From the NCBI RefSeq assembly GCF_014287585.1, contig NZ_JACOOJ010000003.1:1-64000 (forward strand): a stretch of DNA of 64,000 nt. The letters are read 5' to 3'. The position numbers and the translations under genes are program-made. Numbering within the stretch: position 1 is the stretch's first letter; each line of letters opens with the position of its first letter. This document shows positions 1 through 8,988 of the stretch, piece after piece. The notes under the pieces were generated by a model. It had not been told where the DNA came from. It searched no databases and saw only the letters and a list, made by a program, of their open reading frames with translations. This stretch comes from Parabacteroides hominis (GTDB lineage Bacteria > Bacteroidota > Bacteroidia > Bacteroidales > Tannerellaceae).

Positions 1-434
1 ATCTTAGTACCATCAATATACTCTACGTCAAGGCTGATGAAACCTTTGTCGGCAAGGACAAGGACCAACTGGGTAAAGACATTATTAATCTCTTCTTTTA
101 CACGGTTGCGGAAACGGTTTATAGTGATAAAATCCGGTTTTTCATACCCGGAAAGCCAGATGTAATGAATGTCACGCAGTAACAGCTGCTCGATTTTACG
201 GCAGGAGTAGATATTGTTCATGTAAGCGTAGAGGATAACCTTAAGCATCATTTTTGGATGATAAGGGCAGCGGCCTGTTTCCTTATAGAGTTTCTTGAAA
301 TTATCCAAATGAAGGTTATCAACTATCGCGTTGACGATGCGCACAGGAGCGTTCTCCGCTATGTTTTCATCAATTCGCTGCGGAAAAAGAACTGTTTGGT
401 TGGGAATGTAAGGACGAAAATGTAACTTTGCCAT
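1..434 (-). CDS. IS1182-family transposase, N-terminal part (cut by window edge)
   Basis: The reverse strand reads an open frame from an ATG at 434 to the window edge, giving about 144 residues that begin MAKLHFRPYIPNQTVLFPQR and continue through an InsH/DUF772-type N-terminal domain (CPYHPKMMLKVILYAY, then a segment ending LADKGFISLDVEYIDGTK). This is the usual start of IS1182-group (IS4/IS5-like DDE) transposases of Bacteroidales, which cut and paste their own element. The DDE catalytic core should lie outside the window. The reading frame is intact as far as seen. A 10-bp stem hairpin and a candidate element end lie just upstream (480-551), so the element is inserted next to tRNA-Pro. Confidence 0.85.
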   Translation of the reverse strand, partial: MAKLHFRPYIPNQTVLFPQRIDENIAENAPVRIVNAIVDNLHLDNFKKLYKETGRCPYHPKMMLKVILYAYMNNIYSCRKIEQLLLRDIHYIWLSGYEKPDFITINRFRNRVKEEINNVFTQLVLVLADKGFISLDVEYIDGTK

Positions 435-479
435 AACAAAAAATCTTATGCCGAAAGTTACATAAACTTTGGGTAATAA

Positions 480-511
480 CAAAGTCCGAGCTTGGGAAAG
501 TTCGGACTTTG
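480..511. repeat. Hairpin in the IS leader
   Basis: CAAAGTCCGA (480-489) and TCGGACTTTG (502-511) form a perfect 10-bp stem with a 12-nt loop. It lies between the transposase start codon and the presumed element end. Such subterminal hairpins often stop outside transcription from entering a transposase gene; that role is inferred. Confidence 0.6.
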
Positions 512-534
512 CGCATAAAAAAAGAGGATGCGAC

Positions 535-551
535 GGTTTTGACACACCCTC
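535..551 (-). mobile_element. Candidate terminus of the IS1182-like element
   Basis: Read on the minus strand this stretch is GAGGGTGTGTCAAAACC, the kind of terminal sequence seen on Bacteroidales IS1182 relatives. It is the last block before the tRNA. The matching end is outside the window, so the exact boundary and target duplication cannot be fixed. Confidence 0.5.
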
Positions 552-575
552 CTTTTTATATTACTCAGCTATTAG

Positions 576-650
576 TCGGGGTGAGAAGATTCGAACTTCC
601 GACCACACGCCCCCCAGACGCGTACTCTAACCGGGCTGAGCTACACCCCG
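576..650 (-). tRNA. tRNA-Pro (anticodon GGG)
   Basis: The reverse strand folds as a cloverleaf: acceptor CGGGGTG (650-644) pairs with CACCCCG (583-577), the D arm is GCTC...GAGT, the anticodon stem CGCGT/GCGTG flanks the loop CTGGGGG with anticodon GGG, and the T loop is TTCGAAT. The discriminator base is A and CCA is not encoded, as is usual in Bacteroidota. G at position 37 fits the m1G37 of proline tRNAs. The end of an IS lies only about 25 bp downstream of its 3' end. Confidence 0.93.
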
Positions 651-667
651 CTTTTGTTTTACGGCTG

Positions 668-698
668 CAAAGGTAAATATTTTTCGTTATACTCCAAA
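668..698 (-). promoter_or_regulatory. Promoter of tRNA-Pro
   Basis: On the minus strand TTTG (698-695), 19 bp and TACCTTTG (675-668) match the Bacteroidota primary-sigma consensus TTTG-N19-21-TAnnTTTG exactly. The -33 box lies inside the last codons of aroB. Predicted transcription begins a few bases before the tRNA 5' end. Confidence 0.75.
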
Positions 699-1751
699 GC
701 TTTCACGATAAAAATCCAACGATTCGAGGATTTTATCTTTGCTTACCTGCTGATTAATCTGAACATCACCCACTTGAGAGAGTAGGGTAAAGTTGATGAT
801 TCCAGCCTCATTTTTCTTATCGTGCGTCATCAACTCGTATAAGGTCTCATAATCCTTGCAATCGAACACGAAAGCCGGATAATACTCCTTCAGGTAATAG
901 ACAACCTGGCTCAGTTTCTCCATTGGGAAGCCACATACTTTATGAGACAGATACAATTCGCTGACTATACCGGCAGCAACAGCATGTCCATGCAGCAAAG
1001 GGCGGTTCTTCTTAAACGACAGGCTTTCGTAGGCATGACCTATCGTATGGCCGAAGTTCAGCGCCTTACGGATGCCGTGCTCTTTCGGGTCTTCCTCCAC
1101 GATACGCTCTTTTACGGCTACGGATTGGGCGACCATCTTGTTCAGAAAAGCATAATCGATCTTCGCATCGAGGTCGAACAACAGGACGGAAGCGTAAATA
1201 TCCATCGAACTGATAAGCGCATGCTTGATCATTTCGGCATAACCGGAAAGCAAGTTGTCACGGTCGAGCGTACGCAGAAACTCACAATCGATAAAGACAC
1301 ATTCGGGAGGATAGAAAGAACCGACCTCGTTCTTCAAGCCGTTGAAGTTAACTCCGGTTTTCCCTCCTACAGCCGCATCGACAGAGGCCATCAGGGTAGT
1401 CGGGATATTGACGGTCCGCAGCCCGCGTTTGAAAGTCGCACCGGCAAAGCCTCCCATATCGGTAATCATGCCGCCGCCTAAATTGACTAAAAGAGAGTTG
1501 CGGGAAGCCCCCTCGTTCGAGAGGCGCGACCAGATGTAAGCAACCTGTTCGATGTCTTTATGTGTATCGCCCGCCTGCACGGTAATGACCGGGGCATCCT
1601 GCAAGGCAGGAATATCTTTTATCAGCGGATAACATTTCTCTTGCGTATTCGTATCGGTCAGGATAAAGAGTTTATCATAACTCATGGAAGCAAAGAATGC
1701 CTGCAAATCGGCTTTAAGATCCTTGCTGATTACTACTTTTTGAGCGGCCAT
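687..1751 (-). CDS. aroB: 3-dehydroquinate synthase
   Basis: Cytoplasmic, NAD- and metal-dependent enzyme that cyclises DAHP to 3-dehydroquinate, step two of the shikimate pathway. At 354 aa it has the normal family length. The NAD-binding GGG is at 92-94 with D98, followed by GGKTGVN (129-135, K131), the metal-ligand region GYAEMIKH (E173), FGHTIGH (H235) and LLHGHAVAAG (H254). The ATG at 1751 follows a textbook promoter. It is transcribed away from alaS across a tandem-palindrome array. aroA, a later step of the same pathway, lies at 43623. Confidence 0.95.
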   Translation of the reverse strand: MAAQKVVISKDLKADLQAFFASMSYDKLFILTDTNTQEKCYPLIKDIPALQDAPVITVQAGDTHKDIEQVAYIWSRLSNEGASRNSLLVNLGGGMITDMGGFAGATFKRGLRTVNIPTTLMASVDAAVGGKTGVNFNGLKNEVGSFYPPECVFIDCEFLRTLDRDNLLSGYAEMIKHALISSMDIYASVLLFDLDAKIDYAFLNKMVAQSVAVKERIVEEDPKEHGIRKALNFGHTIGHAYESLSFKKNRPLLHGHAVAAGIVSELYLSHKVCGFPMEKLSQVVYYLKEYYPAFVFDCKDYETLYELMTHDKKNEAGIINFTLLSQVGDVQINQQVSKDKILESLDFYRESFGV

Positions 1752-1781
1752 AATGTCCTTTTTTTATTATAATCGTTGCGG

Positions 1782-1812
1782 CAAAGGTATTATATGTTAT
1801 TCGATTATCAAA
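1782..1812 (-). promoter_or_regulatory. Promoter of aroB
   Basis: TTTG (minus strand 1812-1809), a 19-bp spacer and TACCTTTG (1789-1782), 31 bp before the aroB ATG. It is a full match to the Bacteroidota -33/-7 consensus. Confidence 0.78.
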
Positions 1813-1830
1813 ACGGGGAAAAGAAAATTC

Positions 1831-1932
1831 CATGCTTATGGAACTAAAGTTTCATAGGCATGGAACAAAAGTTTCCCCTGCATGGAACAAAAGTTTCCCC
1901 TGCATGAAACTATCATTCCTTGCAGGGGAAAC
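1831..1932. repeat. Tandem 22-bp palindromic-unit array (GGRAAC family, copy 1)
   Basis: About four 22-bp units begin at 1837, 1859, 1881 and 1903. The units at 1859-1880 and 1881-1902 are identical: CATGGAAC, AAAA, GTTTCC, then CCTG. Each unit is a hairpin GGAAC-N4-GTTTC with a short linker. Outer units are degenerate, and an inverted piece (CAGGGGAAAC) ends the array just before the alaS stop. The same unit type recurs at 27444 and 45352. Confidence 0.85.
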
Positions 1933-1944
1933 GTCTCTTTCTTC

Positions 1945-4572
1945 TTATTTCAGGCCGGCTGCGTCCAAGATGTGTTCGACAGCTTCGCCCAGTCCGGCCA
2001 CGTTCTTGCCTCCGGCTGTTGCAAAATGAGGTTGGCCGCCTCCGCCACCTTGTATCAGTTTCGCTGCATCTTTCACCAGTTTGCCGGCATTCAAGCCTTC
2101 GGCTACCAGCGGTTCGCTCAGCATAACCATCAATGCGCACTTCTCGCCGTCTTTGATTCCTGCCACAAAGAAGACTTTTCCGTCCGTACTGCTTTCACCC
2201 TTGATCTGGAAAGCCAGGTCTTTGATGGCATCCACGTTGGCTTCGCCACGGAAGGCTATGACTTTGACGCCATTGCGCTCGACGGCTTTTGCGATCAACT
2301 CTTTCTTGAGCAGCTGTACTTTCTCTTTCACGTAGTCGCTTACCTGCTTTTTCAATTCGGCATTCTCTTCGATCGCCTTCTTGATGGTTTGGGACAGGTT
2401 CGGCACATTGTTGAACATCGCGCGCAGTTCGCGGAGGGAATCTTGCAACATGAAAGTGTAGTTTTCAGCACCTTCGGCCGTTACCGCTTCGATACGGCGT
2501 ACACCTGCCGCAATGGAACTTTCGCCGACCACACGCAGGGAACCGATCATACCGGTTGCGGGGATATGCGTACCACCGCACAACTCGATAGAGTTACCAT
2601 ATTTAACCACACGGACTTCATCGCCATACTTTTCACCGAACAGAGCCATAGCGCCCAATGCTTTCGCTTCGGCGATCGGCATATTGCGATGCTCTTCCAG
2701 CGGATAGTTGGCACGAATCTTTTCGCTCACCAGCTTTTCCACCTGACGGATTTCTTCGTCCGTCACTTTCTGGAAGTGGGAGAAGTCGAAGCGCAGGGAG
2801 TCGGGAGATACATAAGAACCCTTCTGTTCGACATGTGCCCCCAGAACTTCACGCAACGCCTCGTGCAACAGGTGAGTGGCAGAGTGGTTGCATTCGCACT
2901 GGATACGTTTCTTCTCATTGATCTTGGCGGTGAAAGTAGCCGTCACATCTTTCGGCAATTTAGTTACCAGATGTACAGGCAGGTTGTTTTCGCGCTTCGT
3001 ATCGATCACGTCGACCGTCTCGTCGTCGGCAATCAACCAACCGGTGTCGCCGACTTGTCCACCCATCTCTGCGTAGAACGGAGTCTGGTCCAGAACGATC
3101 TGATATAATACCTTGTTCTTCTGCTTGATCTGGCGGTAACGCAGGATTTCGGCATCACATTCGAACAAGTCGTAGCCCACGAAGTTACATCCGCCTTCTT
3201 TCAGTACCACCCAGTCGCCGGTTTCGATAGCGGCAGCGTTGCGGGCGCGGTCTTTCTGCTTCTGCATCTCGACGTTAAACTCGTCGATGTTGGCTTCCAT
3301 GCCGTTTTCACGCAGGATCAACTCGGTCAAATCCAACGGGAATCCGTATGTATCATATAGCGTAAAGGCATCTACGCCGCTGATCACGTTCTTCCCGGCA
3401 GCCTTTGTTTCTTCCATCTTCTTATCGAGCAAGCGGATACCGGTTTCCAGCGTGCGCAGGAAAGATTCTTCTTCTTCCTTGATCACCTTTTCGATCAACG
3501 TCTTCTGCGCGATCAGTTCGGGATAAGCGTCTCCCATCGTTTCGATCAGTACGGGCAACAGCTTATACATGAAGGATTCTTTGCGATCCAGGAACGTATA
3601 GCCGTAACGGACGGCACGACGCAGGATTCGACGGATGACATAACCGGCCTTTGCATTGGAAGGCAACTGCCCGTCCGTAATCGCGAAAGCGATCGTACGG
3701 ATATGGTCGGCAATCACACGCATAGCCACGTCCTGCTGTTTGTCCTTGCCGTAAGAAGTACCTGCCATATCGGCAATCACTTTGATGATCGGCTGGAAAA
3801 CGTCCGTATCGTAGTTGGATGTCTTGCCCTGCAAAGCCATGCAGAGACGTTCGAATCCCATACCGGTATCGATCACGCGGGCAGGCAGAGGTTCGAGCGA
3901 GCCGTCGGCCTTGCGGTTGTACTGCATGAACACTAAGTTCCAGATTTCGATCACCTGCGGATGATCCTTGTTCACCATGTCCTGGCCGGGGATAGCGGCA
4001 CGTTCTTCTTCCGGGCGGAGGTCGATATGGATTTCGGAGCAAGGGCCGCAAGGACCCGTATCACCCATTTCCCAGAAGTTATCGTGTTTGTTGCCATTGA
4101 TGATATGGTCTTTCGGCAGGAACTTTTCCCAGTAGCCGGCAGCCTCGTCGTCGCGTGAAAGGCCTTCGGCAGGACTTCCTTCGAACACGGTTGCGTACAA
4201 ACGGTCGGGGTTCAGTTTCAACACTTCAACCAGGTATTCCCATGCCCAGTTGATCGCTTCCTGTTTGAAATAGTCACCGAACGACCAGTTTCCCAACATT
4301 TCGAACATGGTGTGGTGGTACGTATCGTGTCCTACCTCTTCCAGGTCGTTATGCTTTCCACTCACACGAAGACACTTTTGTGAATCCGCGACACGTGGAT
4401 ATTTACGGGGTACGTTCCCCAGGATTATATCTTTGAACTGGTTCATACCTGCATTGGTAAACATCAATGTAGGGTCGCCCTTCACAACCATCGGAGCAGA
4501 AGGCACAATCTGGTGCTGCTTGGAAGCGAAGAAGTCTTTAAATGATTCACGGATTTCTTTTGCTGTCAACAT
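1945..4572 (-). CDS. alaS: Alanyl-tRNA synthetase
   Basis: Charges tRNA-Ala in the cytoplasm and removes mischarged Ser/Gly. It is full length at 875 aa. Class II motif 1 region [11 protein letters not shown] lies near residues 38-48, and [11 protein letters not shown] marks the aminoacylation core. The editing domain carries the zinc ligands HSATHLLHE and CGGTH. The C-Ala region ends with the glycine-rich [15 protein letters not shown]. The ATG at 4572 gives the conserved N-terminus ([14 protein letters not shown]). It is divergent from the M23 gene, with promoters packed into the 97-bp gap. Confidence 0.97.
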   Translation of the reverse strand: MLTAKEIRESFKDFFASKQHQIVPSAPMVVKGDPTLMFTNAGMNQFKDIILGNVPRKYPRVADSQKCLRVSGKHNDLEEVGHDTYHHTMFEMLGNWSFGDYFKQEAINWAWEYLVEVLKLNPDRLYATVFEGSPAEGLSRDDEAAGYWEKFLPKDHIINGNKHDNFWEMGDTGPCGPCSEIHIDLRPEEERAAIPGQDMVNKDHPQVIEIWNLVFMQYNRKADGSLEPLPARVIDTGMGFERLCMALQGKTSNYDTDVFQPIIKVIADMAGTSYGKDKQQDVAMRVIADHIRTIAFAITDGQLPSNAKAGYVIRRILRRAVRYGYTFLDRKESFMYKLLPVLIETMGDAYPELIAQKTLIEKVIKEEEESFLRTLETGIRLLDKKMEETKAAGKNVISGVDAFTLYDTYGFPLDLTELILRENGMEANIDEFNVEMQKQKDRARNAAAIETGDWVVLKEGGCNFVGYDLFECDAEILRYRQIKQKNKVLYQIVLDQTPFYAEMGGQVGDTGWLIADDETVDVIDTKRENNLPVHLVTKLPKDVTATFTAKINEKKRIQCECNHSATHLLHEALREVLGAHVEQKGSYVSPDSLRFDFSHFQKVTDEEIRQVEKLVSEKIRANYPLEEHRNMPIAEAKALGAMALFGEKYGDEVRVVKYGNSIELCGGTHIPATGMIGSLRVVGESSIAAGVRRIEAVTAEGAENYTFMLQDSLRELRAMFNNVPNLSQTIKKAIEENAELKKQVSDYVKEKVQLLKKELIAKAVERNGVKVIAFRGEANVDAIKDLAFQIKGESSTDGKVFFVAGIKDGEKCALMVMLSEPLVAEGLNAGKLVKDAAKLIQGGGGGQPHFATAGGKNVAGLGEAVEHILDAAGLK

Positions 4573-4612
4573 AATCTATTCTATATAGTCTCGTTAATAT
4601 TCTGAAAAACAA

Positions 4613-4643
4613 TTTGCAAAAGTACAGCAAATTATTATTTTTG
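4613..4643 (+). promoter_or_regulatory. Promoter of the M23 endopeptidase gene
   Basis: TTTG (4613-4616), a 19-bp spacer and TATTTTTG (4636-4643) match the Bacteroidota consensus, 26 bp before the ATG at 4670. On the other strand TACTTTTG (4624-4617) is a plausible -7 box for alaS, so the two promoters overlap face to face. Confidence 0.7.
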
Positions 4644-4669
4644 CACGTATCCAAGCAAGAAAATATTTG

Positions 4670-5653
4670 ATGAAACTATTTAAAAGCAGAAAAACATATT
4701 ACTTATATAACCCCAACACGCTCAGTTACGAGCGCGTTTACCCCTCCGCCAAAGACCGTTTTTTCGGTGTGCTCCGCCACCTGAGTATCGGTATCGTGAT
4801 TGGCGTAGGCATTTTCTTTATCTTTTCCCGCACGTTCGATTCGCCGGTCGAATCGCTTTTAAAGAAGGAGAACAAGTTGTTGCAGACGCAATACGAAGTG
4901 CTTTCGTTGCGCCTGACCAATGCGCTGGAAGTCTTGGATGACATACAACAACGCGACGAAAACCTCTACCGGGCGATCTTCCAGGCGGAATCGATCCCCG
5001 AATCCGTTCGCAAGTCCGGCTTCGGCGGGACCAACCGGTATGAACATCTGATGAGCCTGTCCAACCCCGAACTGGTCGTTTCGACCACCCGGAAGATGGA
5101 TATGTTGAGCAAACAGCTCTATATCCAATCCAACTCGCTGGAAGAACTTATCGCATTGGGCAAGAACCAGGAAGAACGAAGCAAGTGCATTCCCGCCATA
5201 CAGCCGATTGCCAATAAGGACCTGAAACGTACGGCATCCGGCTACGGTGTGCGTATCGACCCGATCTACCGCACTCCACGCTTCCACTCCGGCATGGACT
5301 TTTCCGCCAAAGTGGGTACGGAAATTTATGCAACCGGCGACGGAGTCGTTACCTTTGCCGCCTGGAAACAGGGGTATGGAAACTGTCTGATGATCAATCA
5401 CGGACACGGATTCCAGACGCTTTACGGCCACATGAGCAAGTTCCGGGCACGTGTCGGGCAGAAAGTAAAGCGCGGAGAAGTGATCGGGGAAGTGGGAAAT
5501 ACAGGTAAATCTACCGGCCCGCACCTTCACTACGAGGTGATTGTCCGTGGCAAACACGACAACCCGTCCAAATACTACTATATGGACCTGACTCCGGAAG
5601 AATACGACCGTATGATACAGATTGCCGAAAATCACGGCCAGGTTATGGATTAA
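4670..5653 (+). CDS. Membrane-anchored M23 family metallopeptidase (LytM-like)
   Basis: Predicted peptidoglycan endopeptidase. From the ATG at 4670 (a TTG one codon earlier is less likely) it is 327 aa: a cytoplasmic start, one membrane helix near 38-54 (SIGIVIGVGIFFIFS), a periplasmic coiled coil (about 60-100), then a LytM domain. The zinc ligands H206, D210 (FHSGMDF) and the HLH of GPHLHYE (285-287) are present, with YGHMS between them, so it should be active and not an EnvC-type activator. It lies 15 bp from the MerR gene and is probably co-transcribed. Involvement in cell-wall remodelling or division is family inference. Confidence 0.9.
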   Translation: MKLFKSRKTYYLYNPNTLSYERVYPSAKDRFFGVLRHLSIGIVIGVGIFFIFSRTFDSPVESLLKKENKLLQTQYEVLSLRLTNALEVLDDIQQRDENLYRAIFQAESIPESVRKSGFGGTNRYEHLMSLSNPELVVSTTRKMDMLSKQLYIQSNSLEELIALGKNQEERSKCIPAIQPIANKDLKRTASGYGVRIDPIYRTPRFHSGMDFSAKVGTEIYATGDGVVTFAAWKQGYGNCLMINHGHGFQTLYGHMSKFRARVGQKVKRGEVIGEVGNTGKSTGPHLHYEVIVRGKHDNPSKYYYMDLTPEEYDRMIQIAENHGQVMD

Positions 5654-5668
5654 ACATTGTTTAATACG

Positions 5669-6025
5669 ATGGCATTAAATAAAGATAAAAATCTAAAGCT
5701 CTATTTCTCCATCAGCGAGGTGGCGCAGATGTTCGATGTCAACGAGTCGACCCTGCGCTTCTGGGAGAAGGAATTCGACCAAATACGTCCACGCAAGACA
5801 GGCAAGGGGACCCGCTCGTACCGGCAGGAAGATATCGACGCCATACGCCTCGTCTACCACCTGGTGAAGGAAAGGGGAATGACACTGGCAGGAGCCCGGC
5901 AAAAGCTGAAAGAGAACCCGGAGACGACGATACGCCACGAAGAGATCGTTAACAGGTTGAAGCAGATCAAGGAAGAACTGCTCGGCATGAAGGAGGCATT
6001 CGAAGCGTTGGAAGCTCCCAAATAG
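5669..6025 (+). CDS. MerR-family transcriptional regulator
   Basis: 118 aa from the ATG at 5669; a TTG at 5657 would add four residues and overlap nothing useful. The N-terminal winged HTH is clear (KLYFSISEVAQMFDVNESTLRFWEKEF split over two segments), followed by the wing RKTGKGTRSYRQEDID and a short dimerisation helix. There is no cysteine-rich effector end, so it is probably not a metal sensor. This MerR type sits after M23 peptidase genes in Bacteroidales, and its targets are unknown. Confidence 0.85.
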   Translation: MALNKDKNLKLYFSISEVAQMFDVNESTLRFWEKEFDQIRPRKTGKGTRSYRQEDIDAIRLVYHLVKERGMTLAGARQKLKENPETTIRHEEIVNRLKQIKEELLGMKEAFEALEAPK

Positions 6026-6111
6026 TCGCTGCACGTAAAAACGATCTCGAAGAATTAGCTTGTTACGCCGGAAAATCGTACCTTCGCAGCAATTTAATAA
6101 AAGCAATAAAC

Positions 6112-6507
6112 ATGGAAATTACGGGAAGAATCATCGCCGTACTGCCAGTTCAAGGCGGTATCAGCAAAAACGGAAACGAGTGGAAAAAGCAGGAATATGT
6201 CCTGGAAACACATGACCAATACCCTAAGAAAGTATGCTTCCAGATTTTCGGTGCAGACCGCATCGACCAGGCAGCCATACAGCCCGGAGAAGAACTTACA
6301 GTATCTTTCGACATAGACAGCCGCGAATATCAGGGACGTTGGTTCACGAATATCAGTGCATGGAAAGTGGAACGCCCGATGGCCGCCGCTCCCCAGTCAG
6401 CACCGGGAGCCATGACTCCTGAGAACGTAGTACCCGCATCCGCACCTGCCGTATCCGCTGCTCCTGATTTTGGTCCGGCCAACCCGATCGACGACCTGCC
6501 TTTCTAA
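6112..6507 (+). CDS. DUF3127 family OB-fold-like protein with SSB-like tail
   Basis: 131 aa. Residues 1-85 match the DUF3127 pattern (MEITGRIIAVLP, WKKQEYVLET, FDIDSREYQGRWFTNISAW), thought to adopt an OB-like fold. A flexible Ala/Pro-rich linker leads to the end NPIDDLPF. That tail resembles the acidic C-terminus of bacterial SSB (DDDIPF), which recruits replication and repair proteins. Single-stranded DNA binding is inference. A weak -7 box (TACCTTCG) lies at 6079-6086. It converges on relA/spoT across a palindrome array. Confidence 0.8.
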   Translation: MEITGRIIAVLPVQGGISKNGNEWKKQEYVLETHDQYPKKVCFQIFGADRIDQAAIQPGEELTVSFDIDSREYQGRWFTNISAWKVERPMAAAPQSAPGAMTPENVVPASAPAVSAAPDFGPANPIDDLPF

Positions 6508-6512
6508 TGGAC

Positions 6513-6597
6513 AAAAAGGTCATAGCCTTTTCCGCAAAAGCCTATGACCTTTTCGGACGAAAGCTATACCTTTTTTGCAAAAGGCTATAGCTTTTTC
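6513..6597. repeat. Tandem palindromic-unit array (AAAGGCTATAGCCTTT type)
   Basis: Four units starting at about 6513, 6536, 6560 and 6579 (23, 24, 19 and 19 bp). Each is a near palindrome of the form AAAAGG-CTATAG-CCTTTT, and the second is close to the inverse of the first. It fills the whole gap between the convergent DUF3127 and relA/spoT genes, so it may also serve as a two-way terminator. Confidence 0.8.
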
Positions 6598-6600
6598 TAT

Positions 6601-8901
6601 TTAGTCCGCCACACGGGCTACAGACTGGATATTCTTTATCTTAGAAAGGACTACACACATCCGCTGGATATCCTCCACATCGTGGACTTTCATCTTCACC
6701 CTTCCTTCGAACACGCCGTCTTTCGCCTCGATCAGCAGACGGATGATATTGACATTGAAGTCATCGGAAATCGTGCGGGTGATCGTGTTCAAGACGCCAA
6801 TCGAGTCAATGCCCTTAATCTCAAGCGTCGCCTCGAATGATGAATGATGGCTGCTCCATTCCGTATTCAGGATGCGTTCGCCAAAGCTGCTTTTCAAGCG
6901 CATGGCGATCGGGCAGGAACGTTTGTGGACTACGACGTTGCCGTCGTCATTGATAAAGCCCAACGATTCGTCACCCGGAATCGGTTTACAGCAATCGGCA
7001 ATGACGTAATTGCGTTCGAAAGCCTCCTCCTTCAGGATATAAGGTTTCTTCTTGTCATATTTCGGCTTTTCCTTCGGTTGTTCCTTTTCCTCTTCCTCTT
7101 TCTTTCCGGTAGTCGCTTTTGTCGCTACCCGGAGTGCCTGTTTGACGTATTTGAACAAGACATTGTCCGTTTTCTCCTTCAACAGTTTGTGGATGTTTTC
7201 CGGCAGGATCACATCCCCTTTTTCTACTGCATAGTAAAATTCTTCACGCTTGGAGAAACCGAAATACATACACAGCTTGTCGATATTAGATGTGTTTACT
7301 TCTAAATTGTTGCGTTTGAAAGCATCGATTACCTTAATCTCGCCTTCTTTGGCGGCCTCTTTGCGGATCTTTTTCAGGTAAGCGTCGATTCTCGCACGCG
7401 CCCTTGCTGTCGTGACGAAATTCAGCCACTCCGGTTGCGGGTTCTGCGAACGGGAGGTCAGGATCTCCACCTGGTCTCCACTTGCCAACTGATGGCTGAG
7501 CGGAACCAAACGATGGTTGACTTTGGCGCCGATACATTTGTTTCCGATATCCGAGTGCAGGGCATATCCGAAGTCCAGAGCCGTAGCTCCCTGCGGCAAA
7601 GTTTTGATGTCGCCTTTCGGGGTAAAGACAAATATCTCGGAGGTAAAAAGATTCAGCTTGATGGTATCGAGGAAGTCCAAAGCGTTCGGGTCCGGGCTTT
7701 CCAGTATCTCGGTAATGGTCTGCAACCATTTGTCGAGTTCAGTATCTTCTTCTATGTTATGTTCCTTATACTTCCAGTGAGCGGCAAAGCCTTTCTCGGC
7801 AATCTCGTCCATCCGGCGGCTACGGATCTGTATCTCCACCCATTGTCCGTCAGGCCCCATCACGGTCAGGTGCAACGCCTGGTAACCGTTGGCTTTCGGG
7901 CGGCTCACCCAGTCGCGGATACGGTCCGGGCGAATACGGTAGACATCCGTGATGGCGGAATAGATATCCCAGCACTGGTTCTTCTCATCCACACCCGGCA
8001 GCGGGTCGAAGATGATACGGACAGCATATATATCGTAGATGTCTTCAAAGCTGACACCTTTGCTCTCCATCTTGTTCCAGATCGAGAAGGCGGATTTCAC
8101 ACGGGCGCGCATTTCATAGTTCAGCCCCATATCTTTCAGCTTCTTGTCCACCGGCACGGCAAAATGTTCGAACAAGGTGTTACGGGCTGCTTCCGTAGAC
8201 TTCAGCTTCAGATTGATAAAGGCATATTCCTGCGGATGCTCATACTTGAAGCTCAGGTCTTCCAGTTCCGTTTTGATGGAGAAAAGCCCCAGGCGGTGTG
8301 CTAAAGGAGCATAGAGGTAAAGCGTCTCACCGGCTATCTTGAACTGCTTCGCGGGCAACATAGACCCCAAAGTACGCATGTTGTGGAGACGGTCGGCTAT
8401 CTTGATCAGGATCACCCGGATATCGTCGCTCATCGTCAGCAACAGCTTACGGAAATTCTCCGCCTGCGCCGACGCCTGTTCACCGAAGATGCCGCCGGAA
8501 ATCTTCGTCAAGCCGTCCACGATCTGGGCGATCTTCTCGCCGAACATGTCCTTAATATCCTCGACCGTGTATTCGGTATCCTCCACCACGTCGTGCAACA
8601 AGGCCGAACAGATGGAAGTGGAACCCAGTCCCATCTCGCGGCAAACAATACGCGCCACGGCTATCGGGTGCATGATGTAAGGCTCGCCCGAACGACGCTT
8701 CACGCCGGCATGTGCCTGATTGGCAAAGTTGAACGCCTTGGTTATGCGTTCTACCTTGCGGCGATGGTTTGACTTAAGGTAATCCTGCAACAGGGCGTTA
8801 AAGCCGTCCTGAATCATCTGCTCGTCGGCCGAGAGGACAGGTTTCGCCTCCTGGCCAGGCTGGATGCCTGCTGTGTCTTTTGTTTCATTTATGTCGCTCA
8901 T
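6601..8901 (-). CDS. Bifunctional (p)ppGpp synthetase/hydrolase (RelA/SpoT, Rsh)
   Basis: 766-aa long RSH enzyme controlling the stringent response. The N-terminal HD hydrolase has HDVVEDT and intact surroundings (ADRLHNMRT). The synthetase domain follows (about 255-370, with PKANGYQALHLTV and WVEIQIRS). A TGS domain (FVFTPKGDIKTLPQGATALDF) comes next, and a C-terminal ACT domain covers about 690-766. Both activities should be present. It is the last gene of a minus-strand block starting at parA, but the 87-bp gap upstream holds its own -7 box. Confidence 0.95.
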   Translation of the reverse strand: MSDINETKDTAGIQPGQEAKPVLSADEQMIQDGFNALLQDYLKSNHRRKVERITKAFNFANQAHAGVKRRSGEPYIMHPIAVARIVCREMGLGSTSICSALLHDVVEDTEYTVEDIKDMFGEKIAQIVDGLTKISGGIFGEQASAQAENFRKLLLTMSDDIRVILIKIADRLHNMRTLGSMLPAKQFKIAGETLYLYAPLAHRLGLFSIKTELEDLSFKYEHPQEYAFINLKLKSTEAARNTLFEHFAVPVDKKLKDMGLNYEMRARVKSAFSIWNKMESKGVSFEDIYDIYAVRIIFDPLPGVDEKNQCWDIYSAITDVYRIRPDRIRDWVSRPKANGYQALHLTVMGPDGQWVEIQIRSRRMDEIAEKGFAAHWKYKEHNIEEDTELDKWLQTITEILESPDPNALDFLDTIKLNLFTSEIFVFTPKGDIKTLPQGATALDFGYALHSDIGNKCIGAKVNHRLVPLSHQLASGDQVEILTSRSQNPQPEWLNFVTTARARARIDAYLKKIRKEAAKEGEIKVIDAFKRNNLEVNTSNIDKLCMYFGFSKREEFYYAVEKGDVILPENIHKLLKEKTDNVLFKYVKQALRVATKATTGKKEEEEKEQPKEKPKYDKKKPYILKEEAFERNYVIADCCKPIPGDESLGFINDDGNVVVHKRSCPIAMRLKSSFGERILNTEWSSHHSSFEATLEIKGIDSIGVLNTITRTISDDFNVNIIRLLIEAKDGVFEGRVKMKVHDVEDIQRMCVVLSKIKNIQSVARVAD

Positions 8902-8938
8902 ATCGAATGCCCTTCCGTATTTTAAACGTGTATGTAGG

Positions 8939-8946
8939 CAAATATA
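8939..8946 (-). promoter_or_regulatory. Candidate -7 box for relA/spoT
   Basis: TATATTTG on the minus strand, 38 bp before the relA/spoT ATG, matches TAnnTTTG. No good TTTG lies at the right distance, so the promoter would be weak or activator-dependent. Confidence 0.45.
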
Positions 8947-8988
8947 TATAAATATTTGATTATATATTCCCGAAAGCGACAGAAAAAG

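Noticed and set aside
1831..1932. CRISPR array (also considered for 27444-27540 and 45352-45460)
   Set aside because: Units are 22 bp with only 6-7 bp linkers, there are no unique 30-bp spacers, and no cas genes are nearby.
1882..3108. Long plus-strand open frame of 408 codons
   Set aside because: It lies antisense to alaS, whose protein is unmistakable, and it begins in the repeat array; it is a shadow frame.
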